From: Anopheles merus
Lineage: Eukaryota; Arthropoda; Insecta; Diptera; Culicidae
Length of the DNA: 64,000 nucleotides
Assembly: GCF_017562075.2 (NCBI RefSeq)
Contig: NC_054085.1
Location: 15,479,818 to 15,543,817 of the forward strand
Reading direction: 5' to 3'
Shown here: positions 26,901 to 36,800 of the stretch, in pieces
Numbering within the stretch: position 1 is the first letter of the stretch
Layout: the number at the start of each line of letters is the position of its first letter
Translations under genes and position numbers: made by a program
The notes under the pieces: model-generated
What the model was told of the DNA's origin: nothing
The model's database searches: none
The model's input: only the letters and a program-made list of their open reading frames with translations

Positions 26901-26987
26901 TCGCAGCGGATCGCCTCCGCCCGTCGTCTTGTACAGGTTGCTGGAACGATCTCGCCTTCCGCGTACGTTCGTCCCATTGCCGCTCAT
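742..26987 (-). CDS. Myo3 (ninaC family): Class III unconventional myosin (MYO3/NINAC family), whole spliced gene
   Basis: The gene is spliced from exons listed separately. The kinase-myosin fusion is diagnostic of class III myosins, which are actin motors of photoreceptor microvilli and actin protrusions. Numbering from the Met at 16915: kinase about 23-289 (glycine loop GEGTYGEV, ATP lysine 51, HRD 150-152, DFG 170-172, GTPYWMAPE 189-197). The motor runs about 340-1045 with P-loop GESGSGKT 433-440, switch I NSSRFGK near 485 and switch II DIFGFE 714-719. IQ motifs lie near 1054, 1081, 1177 and 1230, followed by a tail. Joining exons 1-9, 11 and 13 gives 1868 codons without a stop, or 1911 with the upstream exon. 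The TEDS position, 16 residues before DAMAK, is Glu, so the motor should not need heavy-chain phosphorylation there. Kinase and motor motifs are all canonical, as in vertebrate MYO3, unlike the degenerate P-loop recalled for fly NINAC. Confidence 0.97.
2352..2441 (-). CDS. Myosin III exon 12: optional tail exon with tandem donors
   Basis: Acceptor CGAATAACAG with a poor pyrimidine tract. About 29 residues (KNKRALAINDELHEPVFV...) end at the sequence ACAGTAAGTAG. The strong donor A/GTAAGT (exon end 2356, 86 bases) breaks the frame into exon 13. The next GT, four bases on (GTAGAC, exon end 2352, 90 bases), keeps the frame. If neither is used, a TAG follows within two codons. The exon may also be skipped, since exon 11 joins exon 13 in phase. 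Confidence 0.45.
2807..2974 (-). CDS. Myosin III exon 11: middle tail
   Basis: Acceptor GCTTTGCAG, donor GTAAAA, phase 2 in and out. Encodes 56 polar residues (QRNMQQPPQRIDINRND..., ...NWHQAFQGTDG). Only this frame is open with matching phase on both sides. No known domain seen. Confidence 0.85.
3367..3529 (-). CDS. Myosin III exon 10: alternative hydrophobic C-terminus, or 87-base cassette (3443-3529)
   Basis: Acceptor AAAAAAGCAG, entering in phase 2. Read to its own TGA (3367-3369) it gives 54 residues: a Pro/Asp segment with SPWDMPFYEVERNL, then about 22 strongly hydrophobic residues (LLHMLLMLLLAFSLCSWF...) right at the end, like a tail-anchor membrane segment. Alternatively splicing at 3443 (AAAG/GTTGTT, a weak donor) makes an in-frame 29-codon cassette joining exon 11. 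Exon 9 can also join exon 11 directly in phase. No AATAAA was seen in the roughly 370 bases after the stop. Confidence 0.6.
3655..4363 (-). CDS. Myosin III exon 9: third and fourth IQ motifs, proximal tail
   Basis: Acceptor CTCGACAG, donor GTAAGT, phase 1 in, 2 out. Contains IQSYYRGYTIRK and IQRYYRTQKSK, so the protein has four IQ motifs. An Ala-rich stretch and a segment AFSQNVHMLNQEVHKNL follow; the last resembles LSQQVHIYNQ in the fly NINAC tail. The exon ends at the branch point for the alternative C-termini. Confidence 0.94.
4447..4690 (-). CDS. Myosin III exon 8: two IQ motifs and a charged helix
   Basis: Starts VRKIVLVQ after CATTGCAG. Two calmodulin-binding IQ-like motifs follow: VQACVRRWLAK and LQKHVRGWLTRR. 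After them come repeated ERLEQERLEKERLAK units, a charged single-helix-type stretch that could lengthen the lever arm. The donor is GTGTGT, a poor match. Reading through it adds 18 codons before a stop at 4391. The next intron is only 83 bases. Confidence 0.93.
4752..4917 (-). CDS. Myosin III exon 7: converter domain
   Basis: Acceptor CTCCGCAG, donor GTAGGT, phase 2 in, 0 out. Encodes YCFLAY, the converter segment GWALGKSKVFLKYYHVEYL and the start of the lever arm (LYEEH). GWALGK.KVFL is also found in fly NINAC. Confidence 0.95.
4984..5551 (-). CDS. Myosin III exon 6: actin-binding region and SH helix part of the motor
   Basis: Acceptor TTTTGCAG; donor GTAAGG inside the AAAGTAAGG sequence; phase 1 in, 2 out. 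Contains FAIHHFAGRVVYQADGFLEKN (20-residue core is typical of myosin heads), the loop 2 region, TPQFIRCIKPNE and LRYTGVLETIRIRQHGF. All are standard landmarks of the actin-binding interface and the SH1/SH2 helices. Confidence 0.96.
5614..5764 (-). CDS. Myosin III exon 5: lower 50-kDa motor segment
   Basis: Acceptor CTCGACAG, donor GTAAGG, phase 0 in and 1 out. Begins EYMAEGIPV and includes RPLGLLALLDEESRFP, the conserved stretch (LLDEE) after the relay region of myosin motors. Confidence 0.95.
5838..5982 (-). CDS. Myosin III exon 4: switch II region of the motor
   Basis: Enters in phase 2 after TTTGCAG and leaves in phase 0 before GTAAGG. Encodes LLDIFGFENF (switch II) and the conserved FEQLCINIANEQIQYYFN segment of myosin heads. 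Confidence 0.96.
6087..7888 (-). CDS. Myosin III exon 3: rest of kinase and most of the motor head
   Basis: A 1802-base exon, acceptor GCTTTGCAG and donor GTGAGT, leaving in phase 2. It carries the catalytic loop HRDIKGHN, DFG, the activation segment GTPYWMAPEV, the linker to the motor, then NPF, the P-loop GESGSGKT and switch I NSSRFGK, to just before switch II. HRNTSVGTPYW-like and CEQQLD segments resemble vertebrate MYO3. A long reverse-strand frame covers the exon and is only its shadow. Confidence 0.97.
7889..12388 (-). other. Intron between kinase exons 2 and 3 (4.5 kb)
   Basis: Bounded by the GTAAGC donor at 12388 and the GCTTTGCAG acceptor at 7889. Short open frames occur on both strands but none shows a domain or paired splice sites. 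CA-rich and poly-A tracts near 9.9-10.1 kb. Confidence 0.8.
12389..12544 (-). CDS. Myosin III exon 2: kinase helix C and hinge approach
   Basis: 52 codons between acceptor TTTTTTCAG and donor GTAAGC, phase 0 on both sides. The peptide continues the kinase N-lobe (IEEEYLVLRDL, with the helix-C Glu) and ends WFVLE, just before the hinge. Joined to exon 3 it gives FVLELCTGGSVTDLV, a typical class III kinase hinge. The exon lies alone between introns of 4.2 and 4.5 kb. Confidence 0.95.
12825..12859. repeat. (GA)n microsatellite in the intron
   Basis: 35 bases of uninterrupted GA. Could bind GAGA-type factors; no other support. Confidence 0.95.
14371..14804. repeat. Inner inverted-repeat unit, arms of about 81 bases
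   Basis: 14371-14451 and the reverse complement of 14723-14804 match closely, for example GTTTATAACAATAGTCGTT and AGACACCGCTGTCTACCACT in both arms. It looks like a second, foldback-type MITE sitting inside the larger element. No clear target duplication could be set. Confidence 0.75.
14453..14668 (-). mobile_element. tRNA-derived SINE with (GAA)n tail
   Basis: Read on the minus strand: a polymerase III B-box-like GGTTCAAGTCC, then a body, ending in AAAAAGAAGAAGAAGAAG. The body resembles a SINE family I recall as common in Anopheles gambiae (SINEX-type), from memory only. It separates the two arms of the inner inverted repeat, so it inserted after that unit. Confidence 0.55.
16033..16044. 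repeat. Poly-G run
   Basis: 12 G in a row. Similar C runs occur at 31907-31921 (15 C) and 59800-59816 (17 C). Such runs are prone to length error in assemblies. Confidence 0.9.
16763..16919 (-). CDS. Myosin III exon 1: kinase N-lobe start with glycine loop and ATP lysine
   Basis: Starts after a TTTGCAG acceptor. The first ATG is at 16913-16915 and gives 51 codons ending in AAG before donor GTAAGT, phase 0. It encodes the short lead-in before the kinase, the glycine-rich loop GEGTYGEV and the AVK lysine that holds ATP. Because an acceptor sits four bases upstream of the ATG, at least one more upstream exon must exist, either 5'UTR or coding. A shadow frame here is also open but has no kinase motifs. 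Confidence 0.95.
16920..26862 (-). other. 9.9 kb upstream intron (or 5' flank) of the myosin III gene
   Basis: If the 26.9 kb exon is correct this is its intron; otherwise it holds an unseen 5'UTR exon and promoter. Contains microsatellites; no frame with domain evidence on either strand. Confidence 0.5.
20857..20898. repeat. (AC)n microsatellite
   Basis: 42 bases of pure AC repeat. Shorter (CA)n tracts lie near 18528-18548, 29364-29391 and 51530-51550, and a (GT)n near 30100-30114. Confidence 0.95.
26863..26987 (-). CDS. Possible first coding exon (N-terminal extension) of the class III myosin
   Basis: An ATG at 26987 opens 41 codons plus two bases, ending at a consensus donor (CTG/GTAAGTGG). 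The outgoing phase fits the acceptor before the kinase exon (TTTGCAG at 16920), and the join reads Trp-Asn-Met into the kinase start without a stop. It would add 43 mostly polar, Arg- and Gly-rich residues before the kinase. Against it: the intron would be 9.9 kb, the context around the ATG is not strong, and phase agreement occurs by chance one time in three. It could instead be a 5'UTR exon or belong to another gene. Confidence 0.45.
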
Positions 26988-27651
26988 GGAAACGCACTCC
27001 ACCAGCGTAGCACGACGGACCGGTAGCACTTTCGATATGCGTGTTATCTCCAACCACACAAACAGACCATATGCAACAGCATCAGAAGCAACACGCAGGA
27101 CGACAACGGGAAGAATGGGAATGGGGAAAAAAATCAAACCGAAAACAAATCACCTAACACAACCACCTCCAGAGCAGAGTTTCTTGTTAAATCTCAACCG
27201 GGATTTCACTACAAACTAAGCGTTCACGGAGTCTTGCTGCTAGGTGCAAGTGACCGGTCCCTGGTGTCCCGGTTTTTTACACTTTCATTTCACTTGCTTG
27301 ATGCTTTCACTAAACTCAAAACACGGGTTTGTGGTTTTTCTTTCCACTTTGTTATGCGTTTGACATTTTGGGGATGCAACATTCACTGGAAAGGGCCATT
27401 AATTAGGAAACCCCGGGTACCTTCTAATCAGTCAAAGGGCTGCAGTATGCTGCTTTTGTTACATCTCTGCATTGGAGATCAAATTTCTATGACAGCCCGT
27501 CGTACCAAACGTCAATAGGCTTCCGCTGAAAGCGGTTAATTTGATTGATTAGATCAGCAGTGGAATGTTACCTAACCTAATCCTTCAGAAATACTTTAAT
27601 CCCTTAACCCTACGTTCAACCCTTTCCCTGTTGTGCAGGCAACACTTTCAA
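26988..27651. other. Region upstream of the candidate first exon; nothing clear
   Basis: Pyrimidine-rich minus-strand sequence near 27.08-27.14 kb could belong to an acceptor or promoter. No TATA/initiator pair stands out. Confidence 0.4.
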
Positions 27652-27840
27652 TCAGATAAGCTGTAAAACGCCAATCTCTAGCTTCAAACCATTCGTGTGA
27701 GAGTCAACCTCGGATAGCTGATTATTGCCATGCGTTGCAACACCGGCCAACACGTCCACTTTAGAACGCGACACATTTGGCAATACCCGTGGCAGTACTT
27801 TAATTTCACCTTCACCATACCACCGGTCACCGGTTCTACG
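27652..27840 (-). pseudogene. Aldo/keto reductase fragment (probable pseudogene exon)
   Basis: A strong acceptor (TTTTGATTGCAG) precedes a 62-codon open frame ending in TGA. The segment WYGEGEIKVLPRVLPNV followed by RSK resembles the early part of insect L-galactose-dehydrogenase-like aldo/keto reductases (pattern: APWYGxG-SEExLGxxLxxVPR-xYYIATKVGRY), from memory. Key residues differ: P for G after VL, and YYIATK and the catalytic context are not intact. The rest of the barrel was not found nearby. It may be a decayed duplicate; a real last exon of an unrelated gene is the alternative. Confidence 0.4.
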
Positions 27841-30800
27841 CTGCAATCAAAAGTGAAAATATGCTAATCATCCTGTCAATGGGAGTGCGCGCGCGTTGCA
27901 TGTTTGCTGCGTACATTAAGCGCTGCATTTAAAATAACCACCTCGCGGTTGCGATCTCGCTCCTTCTTTCGCTATGCCTTGTTGTCACACCGGCGTTGTG
28001 CCATGATTATTAGAACGGAAAGCTTATGCTGGACAGTTTGCTGCTGTGACCCCAACCGCCACCGACGCCGCTGTCCAAAAAGCGTTCTAATGGAGCAGCC
28101 GCGCAGGGTGAACGAATCATGCTTGAACTCATTCACAAACGGTCACGCACGTGTTGATGGACTTTGAGTGGCTGTATGGTTTTGTTTATTTTTTTTTTAC
28201 ATTTTGCAGGTAAACTAAATAAAAGCATAACCCGTGTTGGCGTGTCGCGAGTAGTTTTTTGCCCCGCTTTTTGCTCTGTTTTTTTTTGCCCCGCAGTGCT
28301 CTGTGCACTGTTACAAGATTGAGTAATTTTACAAACAAACACATGCCAACGTTGAAACTGAAGATAGAGCCGCTTGTATACTACATAATGTGTAACACAA
28401 TTTTATCGTTACAACATTTTTTCTTTCTGGTTGTTTTCCACCACCAGTTCACTTCATAAGGTTCATTGCAGGCCTAGTACATTCTCTGTCTGCCCCGGTT
28501 CGAGGGTGTTGGGCAGTGGTGGTGTCAAATTATGAACACTCAATCTCGTACACCACCCTTCTCAACTAAGAGCATCGGTCCCTTCCCTGCTTGCCGATGA
28601 TGTTAATTTAATTTAAGCACTAATCACCAATTAATCAAACTCATTTTTAAACGTTCCATCACGTACGCGAAATCAAAGCCCCATACGCTGGTACGCCACC
28701 GGTCATGCCGAAAAGCCTCCCTCTATGGGAGGGTGGGTGGTGATGGTGGTTGTTTGCTTGTTGTTTGCATATTAGCGCCTTCGTACACGTGAGGCATTAG
28801 AAAATCGAACGCACACTTTAGCGCACTCGCACACGGTGTGCCGGTTTTCCCAACCGTGTTGCACGTCGCGAAAAATAAACAATTAACTGTTTTATGACGG
28901 ATGGGGGGGGGCAGGCTGTACTGTACAATGGATGGTGCTGAAATGCTGCTAATATAAAATACACCCCCCACCGAGCGCGGATCGATCACGTACTATCTTT
29001 GCGTTTGCACACTGACAAACACACGCCGAATGCCTCCTCTTGGGCCGAATGGGCCTATTTCGTATTGTAACTGCTGGCGTGAATGGCAAACGGTTTATCT
29101 CGTGCCACGGATTGCTTCCCACTCGCGTTGGCGTTGGCGTGATAAGCAGATTGATAGCTCCAAGCAGTCGTTTTAAGGGCAGCAAAATGGCAGGCTCAAA
29201 AAGGGCTCGAAACGGACGCATTTCTTGCCTGTTTGACGTTCGAAAGGGAATCGAATTACTTGTCATCTTCAGGTGGCCGCAGATATACAACCGTTCGCTT
29301 TTTTCAGCTTTAGAAAGGCTTACACACATTACTTTCACAACACACGCAGTGTCAGAGGTTCACACAACACACACACACACACACACACAAATTGAAAACC
29401 GAAAAAGTCCTCATCTGCCCAATTTCATGCTACGTCTAAAAAATGCGCACGCTTATTTTCATAAAAATCACATCAGCTCTCCGCGTTCATGCACTGGCAG
29501 TAGCGCGCGACTGTGTGGAGCGAGATTCCCCCGGTTTCCCGGTGCGGTGTTGTGCCACGCCGCCACGTGTCTCTCCCACGCTTCCCGCGGCTTCACGCTC
29601 CCAGCACTGCTTCTAATCGCGCCGCGGCCCTTCGAATCTTCAAACACTGTACACCTTCTTCTCGCGCGGCGCGGCGGAACTCTCGTGTCGTGTGCATGCA
29701 CTTCAACGCACTTGAACTGACTCATCGGAGTGACCTCGTTGGTGACTTTAAGCGGCCGCCGCTACAAGCAGCTACAAAACGTATCTTACACTCCGACGTC
29801 GTCGTCACTGGACCATACTGGAGCATCATCTATCTCCGGTCTCTCTCTCCCTGTGTGCCATACCCTTCTTCCGTTGCTTTTCTGACTGAACACAGACACA
29901 CAACGGGACGCGCAACGTCCAAAATTGCTATCGGATTTCCTGCTTCTCTCGACCACCACCACCCGCGCTCGATGCGATCGAACGATTTGCTATCACCTTC
30001 ATGTGTGAGCGCGAACACCACACGCCAGAGAGGAGAAGGTTCATTTTCTTGTCATTCGAGCCATGTGTGATATGGTCAGTCAAGTAGATGGTTGAGTATG
30101 TGTGTGTGTGTGTGTATGCGAAGATATTGGAAATTTTATTGCTCTACACAATGATGACACAAATTAAACACACAATACACACTGCCACGGCACCGTTCTG
30201 CACGTTTCTACAATCTACAGATAAGCGAGCAAAGGCGGAAGTTGAGAGCAAAGTGTAGTATTGTTAACATCGGAGAGTTAATATATTTTCAATATTTTCT
30301 CTATTATTTAAGCGATTTTTTTTATTATATTTTATCCAGGATCTGATTGAGAGAATTCTAACAAACTAAGAATAAAAATCCACAACTCGAACTGCACATC
30401 ACATCGACCAGAACCGGAATCTCTATGAGGCTTGAACTGAGAGAGCATGTGTACCTGCACGGTGAGCTCGCGGCTGAGCTACGAGGCCAGTAGCAAGTAG
30501 TAACGCTAAATTGCCATTTAAAATGACGCATTTAACATAACAAGTAGATTTAAATTACATTTGAGTTTAGTGAAAGCACAAGAAACCACCCTACCACACT
30601 TTTCCTCAAACTATTTCTCACTTTTTCTCTATCTCTTTCTTTTTCTCTATTTCTTTCTTTATCTCTTTCTCCCTCTCTATCTCTCTCATTCTCTCACACA
30701 CTCTTTATTTTTACTTACAAACGAACGCGGATGCACTGCAGTAGAAATAAAAATGCAATAAAAACCCTACCCTCGAAAAGCCCAAAACCACGCACTGATT

Positions 30801-33800
30801 AGCGTTGATCGCCCTGAATCAGAGGTGTTGATGAGATTATTATTATTATTTACCCTCACACACACATCTACCAAACAACCACCCTCCGTCAAAAGAACCA
30901 ACCACAGTGAACTTGTTAAAGATCGTGGTGTGTTTTTTTTTTATTTTTTTGTTCAATGCTTCAATTTCTCAGTTACCGTACCCTACCCTGGCAAAACGGT
31001 AGCGCAGCACGTAAAGAAGGAATAAAATAAAGCTCAAACTTTAGCGCCGAAACTGTTCATTTGTGCGTCTCTCTTTTGCTCCGGCGTGGGCACGGACTGA
31101 CGGTATACGGTGTTGCAACCGCGGTCAGTACGCGTCAGTGCAATCCGAACGGTGTAACGGTGTCTCTGGAAGATATGGCGCGAAGCTCCGTTTTTTTTCC
31201 TCCATAAAAAAACAATCATCCTCCCTAACCATCGACACCGTCAGCCCTTCGACAGCCGATTCTGTGCCTACCTTGTCGGAACCTCATGGTACATAGCGAA
31301 CGATGTGGCTTCACATCTGACCCTCCAAGCGCTGGGTGTCCGCAACGTGGCTGTCTTTTCATTTGGGCAGAATCACTGTCCATCCATGTTTGCTGCGGCA
31401 CCTTTTAAGTCCACCACAAAGCGCTACACATACACGCACACAGGCAATTGTTTATTGGAGGGCTTCATCATTTCAGCCGTCGACCCGGACGACCCTTATC
31501 GGATTTGGCCAATTGGGCCAATCGAAGGCCTTTTATCGCACGCGATCGATTAATCGAAAAAAACGCGCGCACGAACGTTCGCTATATCTCCGGATACCGA
31601 TGGCCACCAATCGATTTGCCCCGAGGTGGTGTTGTTGGTTGCCCAGGAAAGAGTGTGAGGGTTTCTAATCGCTCTTGTGCATACATACCCAGATTACCGT
31701 TGTTTACAATCAATCAGCAGGATGTATTCTATTCATTCCCATGATTGATTAGTGTGTTGCAGATTTTGGATCATTGTGTTGCGCCGTAAAAGGTGTATTG
31801 AGGTCGCGCACAGGCATAATCCTAGGAGTATATGGCTTAATTTCTCCACCTCGCTCATTGTTCAGCATTCTTAGCTAACAGCGAACAATCACGTGGAAAA
31901 CATTTACCCCCCCCCCCCCCCAAATGAATGGTTCATCATTAATTGTCTGCCAAATGCAACAAAAACCTGTTCTTTCTAATATTCTTTCCCCCACCCAGGT
32001 GCAAGAAGAAACCTTTTATCTCTATAACGAACCAATCCCCCAAAAGAACGTACATTCAAACAGGCATCCAAACAAACGCTAACAAATAGCTTGCACGGCC
32101 AGCCGTGGCTAGTTTATTTATTATTTTACGCTCATCTCCAGCCGGCTCGCCAAAGCACGGACGCAGCAAAATCCGCGCCCAGACCGCGCTGCGAGATTGA
32201 TGGAGTAATTTGTGAAAATTAGCCCACCTAATGGTATTATAATTATGTCTCTGTCCCGAAACCGTTTTATTTCGCTTTCGGTTGTTTCTGCACTGCGCCT
32301 CAAAGAGAGAAAGAAAAAGAAATGCTCACCAACGGCGAGAAGAAAAGCTGAAATGCAAACCAAATCTTTGTTGTGCTCCTTAGCTTAGCATTTGGGTTTT
32401 TTTCTGTTTATGTGTGTGTGTGCAAACTTCACTTCCTTTTCCCATTGCAAATACCATAAATCAGGTTTTAGGATGGCATGGGGAATCCCCGAAAAAAAAG
32501 AAACAGCCAGACAGTTTCATATATGCGCAGCCGGACGATTACCGGAACGAAGCTGATATGATTGAAATTTTGACAAAATTAACGAAGGGAGAAAGCATTC
32601 GCCTGATGATAGCAGACGCGAGGGAAATGAGTATCACATTTTATTTTGTTTTACTCTCCATTTTATTTTATTTTTTCGGTGCTTTCCTCGCACAGCAGCC
32701 ATGCTTTGCCTCATTATGCTCGTTTCCCTCTTTTGCTCCGTTAAATGATAAAGAGAAAGGATTTGGATGTCAATCGGAAAATTCGTCATGGCTGCGGCTC
32801 ATCATCCGCGTGCTGTGACGACGAAACTGCTCGGTGCCATTTTTAATGAGTTTTGGGATCCTAATTAGTTCCTAGAATCCATTTGTATTTGCAGTCCGCT
32901 TTCTCGCCCTATAACCAGCCGCTCTGGGATAATATTGTCTCTTCAATTACAAACATACGCAAAGCGTTTCACATTTCAGCTTGTTCAACAGTAAGCGCCA
33001 TCAATTTCCTTTTACAATTATTTACTGCCACGCACACTCGACGCTCCAACATTCTACCAAACATTGTCCGGCTATTTTAAGCATCATTACACCAAAAGCC
33101 ATGATACCCTGGGTAATCAAATTCAATCAATTAATTTTCGCTCATCAGTCAGAGGCTTTCTGTTCGCTTACTTTCGATCAAAATTGTTCCTGCCGGCGGC
33201 TCTAACTCAATTTGCACGCGGACTAAAGAAAAAAAGATGCCTTGCATTGTTTCACGAGATGCACAAAATGGTTTATCAATGTTGCTTTAAGCACGATTGC
33301 AACGACAAAAAAATGGTTCGCAAATTTCCCGCCCCACTGTCGGTAAAGCACGGACCGGTGTTTTCCCTCCTCCGCTATCTGCACAATGCGCACTCTACAC
33401 TTTGCTACTTTCAATTTCCCTATCACTGACCCCGTTGATGTAAGCATTCGCTCACTGCAAACACTTTCCCGACCCGTGTCGAATCCTTCCACACACCCCC
33501 ACCCACACCGCCAGTCAACGTTTGAATTGGATGAACTTTGTGCGATTGTATGCCAAAAAGGTTGGTCCGACGACGACACTGACGTCAATTGGCACACGAT
33601 GTGATTTTTATCCTACCTGATCGGACTTTTTTTTGTATTTGCTTGTAAACTAACGAGCACAGCCAGTAGTGGAGGACGCACGGAAAAGCTTAATTAAAAT
33701 GCAATATATACGGAAACAAAGGTCCGCGGTACGCGAAGCAAAAAAGAGAAATTATATTTTTCGTTAATTAATTGCTCCCGCTGGGCGGGCTCCGGTGGAA

Positions 33801-36800
33801 GAGGCTTTATCAAACACGCGGTGGTGGTGCATCGATATTCCTTTGGTGCAACGATGCAGGGCGGTAACATTTTTACCCACCGCTAATTGATTGATCGATT
33901 GAGAGTGTGTACGGTGTTGTTGAAGTACAACTCGCTCGCCTTTCAGCGGCACGATCGGAGGCGTTATTGGACATGGAAAAAAGCTGGCACGAGCAAACGA
34001 AAAATGGCCCCTTGGGCGGCTTGGATGTTGGATGTGTAAATAGTTCGGATTGTTCTTAAATGTCTATGTTTTGAAGGCATTCAATGCCTGCAGCTAAACC
34101 AGCTCGATATACATGGATTATGATTGATTTAGTAATTAAACCGGGCGTTGCATTTTCCGGCCACTGCTTCGAATAGCGGCCAGTGACTTTGATTGATTCA
34201 ATTTTACTTTAATTGGAGGACTTTGCTCCACCGCCTTCCACTTTAATTCACAAATTAGGACAATTAGAACAAATAACTATATTTTTATTGAACTCTATGA
34301 TCAGAGAGATCTCATATCTACCCTTATTGAACACATGAAGAACTGCCAAATATTGGATTTTCCGTTTAATGTAACTATTTATGCCACGATAAGGGAATCA
34401 GTCCTTTTAATAAGGCTAATTGTATCGCTCTTTACACGTTCAATGATTGATTACGTCAAGAAAAACGATCAAGTTTCTCTAAATGATGCTAAAATACCCA
34501 ATAATTTCCTTTTGGACACACTCACAAACACACCTAGCTCGCTTTTCCACACCTGCCGCCAAACGCATTCGCAATCACCAAGGTGTCGAGAGAGGCTGAG
34601 CGCAATTGGCGTGAAATATCCGATGCAAAAAGGCGGTAAGATACCGGCCCCGCGTGTTACATTTATTAATGCTGTCTGGGCGTTTTTCCCCTACCCATGC
34701 ATCATCCTTGGCGTGTCGGCGCCAAACTTGCAAGCGCCTACCACGCAGCGGAGGTGCTCTCCCGCCCTGATCGGTAGCATTTCATCTTCGCGATCGCGTG
34801 AATGGTTTGCCGAAATTATTTGTTTAATTTTGATGATGAGTCGCTATTGATCTTTACGCAATCGCCGTTTTCGTTATGAAAATGATTCCACGCCAGGCCG
34901 ACACGACTTTTCCGACCTTCCCCCAACCCCAAAAATACACCGCCTCGGGACACGCCGGTGGAGCGCATTGTAGCTGGGTGAAATTTAAACCACTTCCACC
35001 GCGACGGGGGCCTGAAAACTTAGGCCGCTGTGATAGGAAAATTTAAATCATTAATCTACGTCGCGCGCCTGCGATAGTTTATCATTTTTGGATTTAGTTT
35101 CACTAAAAACGAAAGTGAGGGAACCCAAATGGAGCTTTTACTGAGGGAGAGCGTAAAATGTATTGTCTGGAAGAAAATTCGTCTCTATTTCTTAGCCTCG
35201 GTCTCGGATCTGCGCCCAAGTATGAAGCATTATCAGTAAGAACAGAACAGATTCGGGTCGAAGAAAACTTTAATTTACCATTGCACAAAACCCGTGGCAG
35301 CACGTCGCAAGACGCACGGCACGTACACACGAGCGGGTATGAATTACCGAACCTTTATTTTACTTTGCAGCGACAGTAATTTATTTTAGCTTTACACTAA
35401 TTACGTGATAACAACGGCGCTTTGTAAAACAACCCGATTGTGATCCATCCACGCAGCAACATTGCATAATTAAACAGGGCTGGACAACCTACAGTACAGG
35501 TGAATGTAAATTAACGAAACATTTTAATGTTTCTTGCGACACGTACGCTCAAAAGCCGATAGCTTACAGCCTTACAATGGTTAGAATGTCTACAAGATTG
35601 AATAAGATTAGAACAAAAGAAGAAGAAAACCCACAACTCGATTAAAAAAGCCCTTCCACCCTCTCAACTCTCACCGGACACGTACTGAACGTTGCGGTGC
35701 AGCACGAGCGGAACAGCCCATCGGGTCGGCTGGAGTGAAAGCCTTCTCGCGCCCGGCCAACGATAACAACATCTAGCTAATAGGCTACGGATTAATTATT
35801 CCGTCGAAGGGTCACGTAGCCGCTAAACTTTACAGTTGACAGACCACTTAACACCGTGCGGCCAGGCCAAGGGTGTATCGAAACGTCCGAGGCCGAGAAA
35901 GCCGCAAAGAAGCGAAACATCGGAGTGGGGAAATCTCCACTTCCGAAAGCAAGCCACCCGGGGCACCCCCGGGCGTGTAAGGGAACTTTCTCTCCACGGT
36001 CAAGCCCTTCGTGGTCAGTCAATGAGCCACTGCCTCGTTTTTTTTTTTCGGGCGATGAAAGATGCACAACACTGCACCGTGGATGAATTTCTACGCTCAA
36101 TCCAGCTCAATCCGATAGGTTTTTGTTTGCTCTCACACAACTCTGGAGCTGGTGAATCGTAGAAGAGGGTCAGCATCGCTAGATCTTGAAGATCTTGGCG
36201 CTTTGCAAACCCCGCACAACCGGCGCAGTATCGGTGTTAATAAGATGAGTACGCGCAGATGATCGGACGCGAATAATTGGGCCAATTTCGTACGCATCGA
36301 TTTCGTACGCCTTCCGTGCTCACCGTTGCATACCACCGTTTTGGGTGAGAAGGAAAGAAACATACAGAGAGTGAGGGAGGATGTAGAGAAGCTACAATTG
36401 GCTATTAAAAACGCAATGCAACGACCAACAGCATTAAACCATCCACCACAACAACATCTCAACCCCTTACGCCGCACGCAGTCTCGCCGGCGTAGTGCCA
36501 CGGGGCTGGTGATAATTGTTCCAGCAAAAAGGGTTCTCTCCTTCTTCATTCAACGATGCACGCACCCATCACACACAATCCATCTTTCATCGTCAACGCA
36601 GGGCCGATATGCTGGGCGATGCTGACTGAGCAGCAGCATCTATCAACGCGATCAACACGAGCCCTGCTGCCACAGAGAGAAAGATGAGATGGTACTCGGA
36701 AGAGGAGTACCCGCAGGAAGGGAGCTGCCGTAACCTAGAAAGCCAACTCAGCGAGGAATCGTGTGAGTGTGAGTGTGAGTGCCTTTTGTTGTTGTTTTTT

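Noticed and set aside
29040..29720. 226-codon plus-strand frame across a CA repeat
   Set aside because: Runs through a microsatellite coding for Thr-His repeats and shows no family resemblance.
34335..34850. 171-codon plus-strand frame
   Set aside because: No domain, codon bias or splice partners; AT-rich start and mixed composition fit chance.
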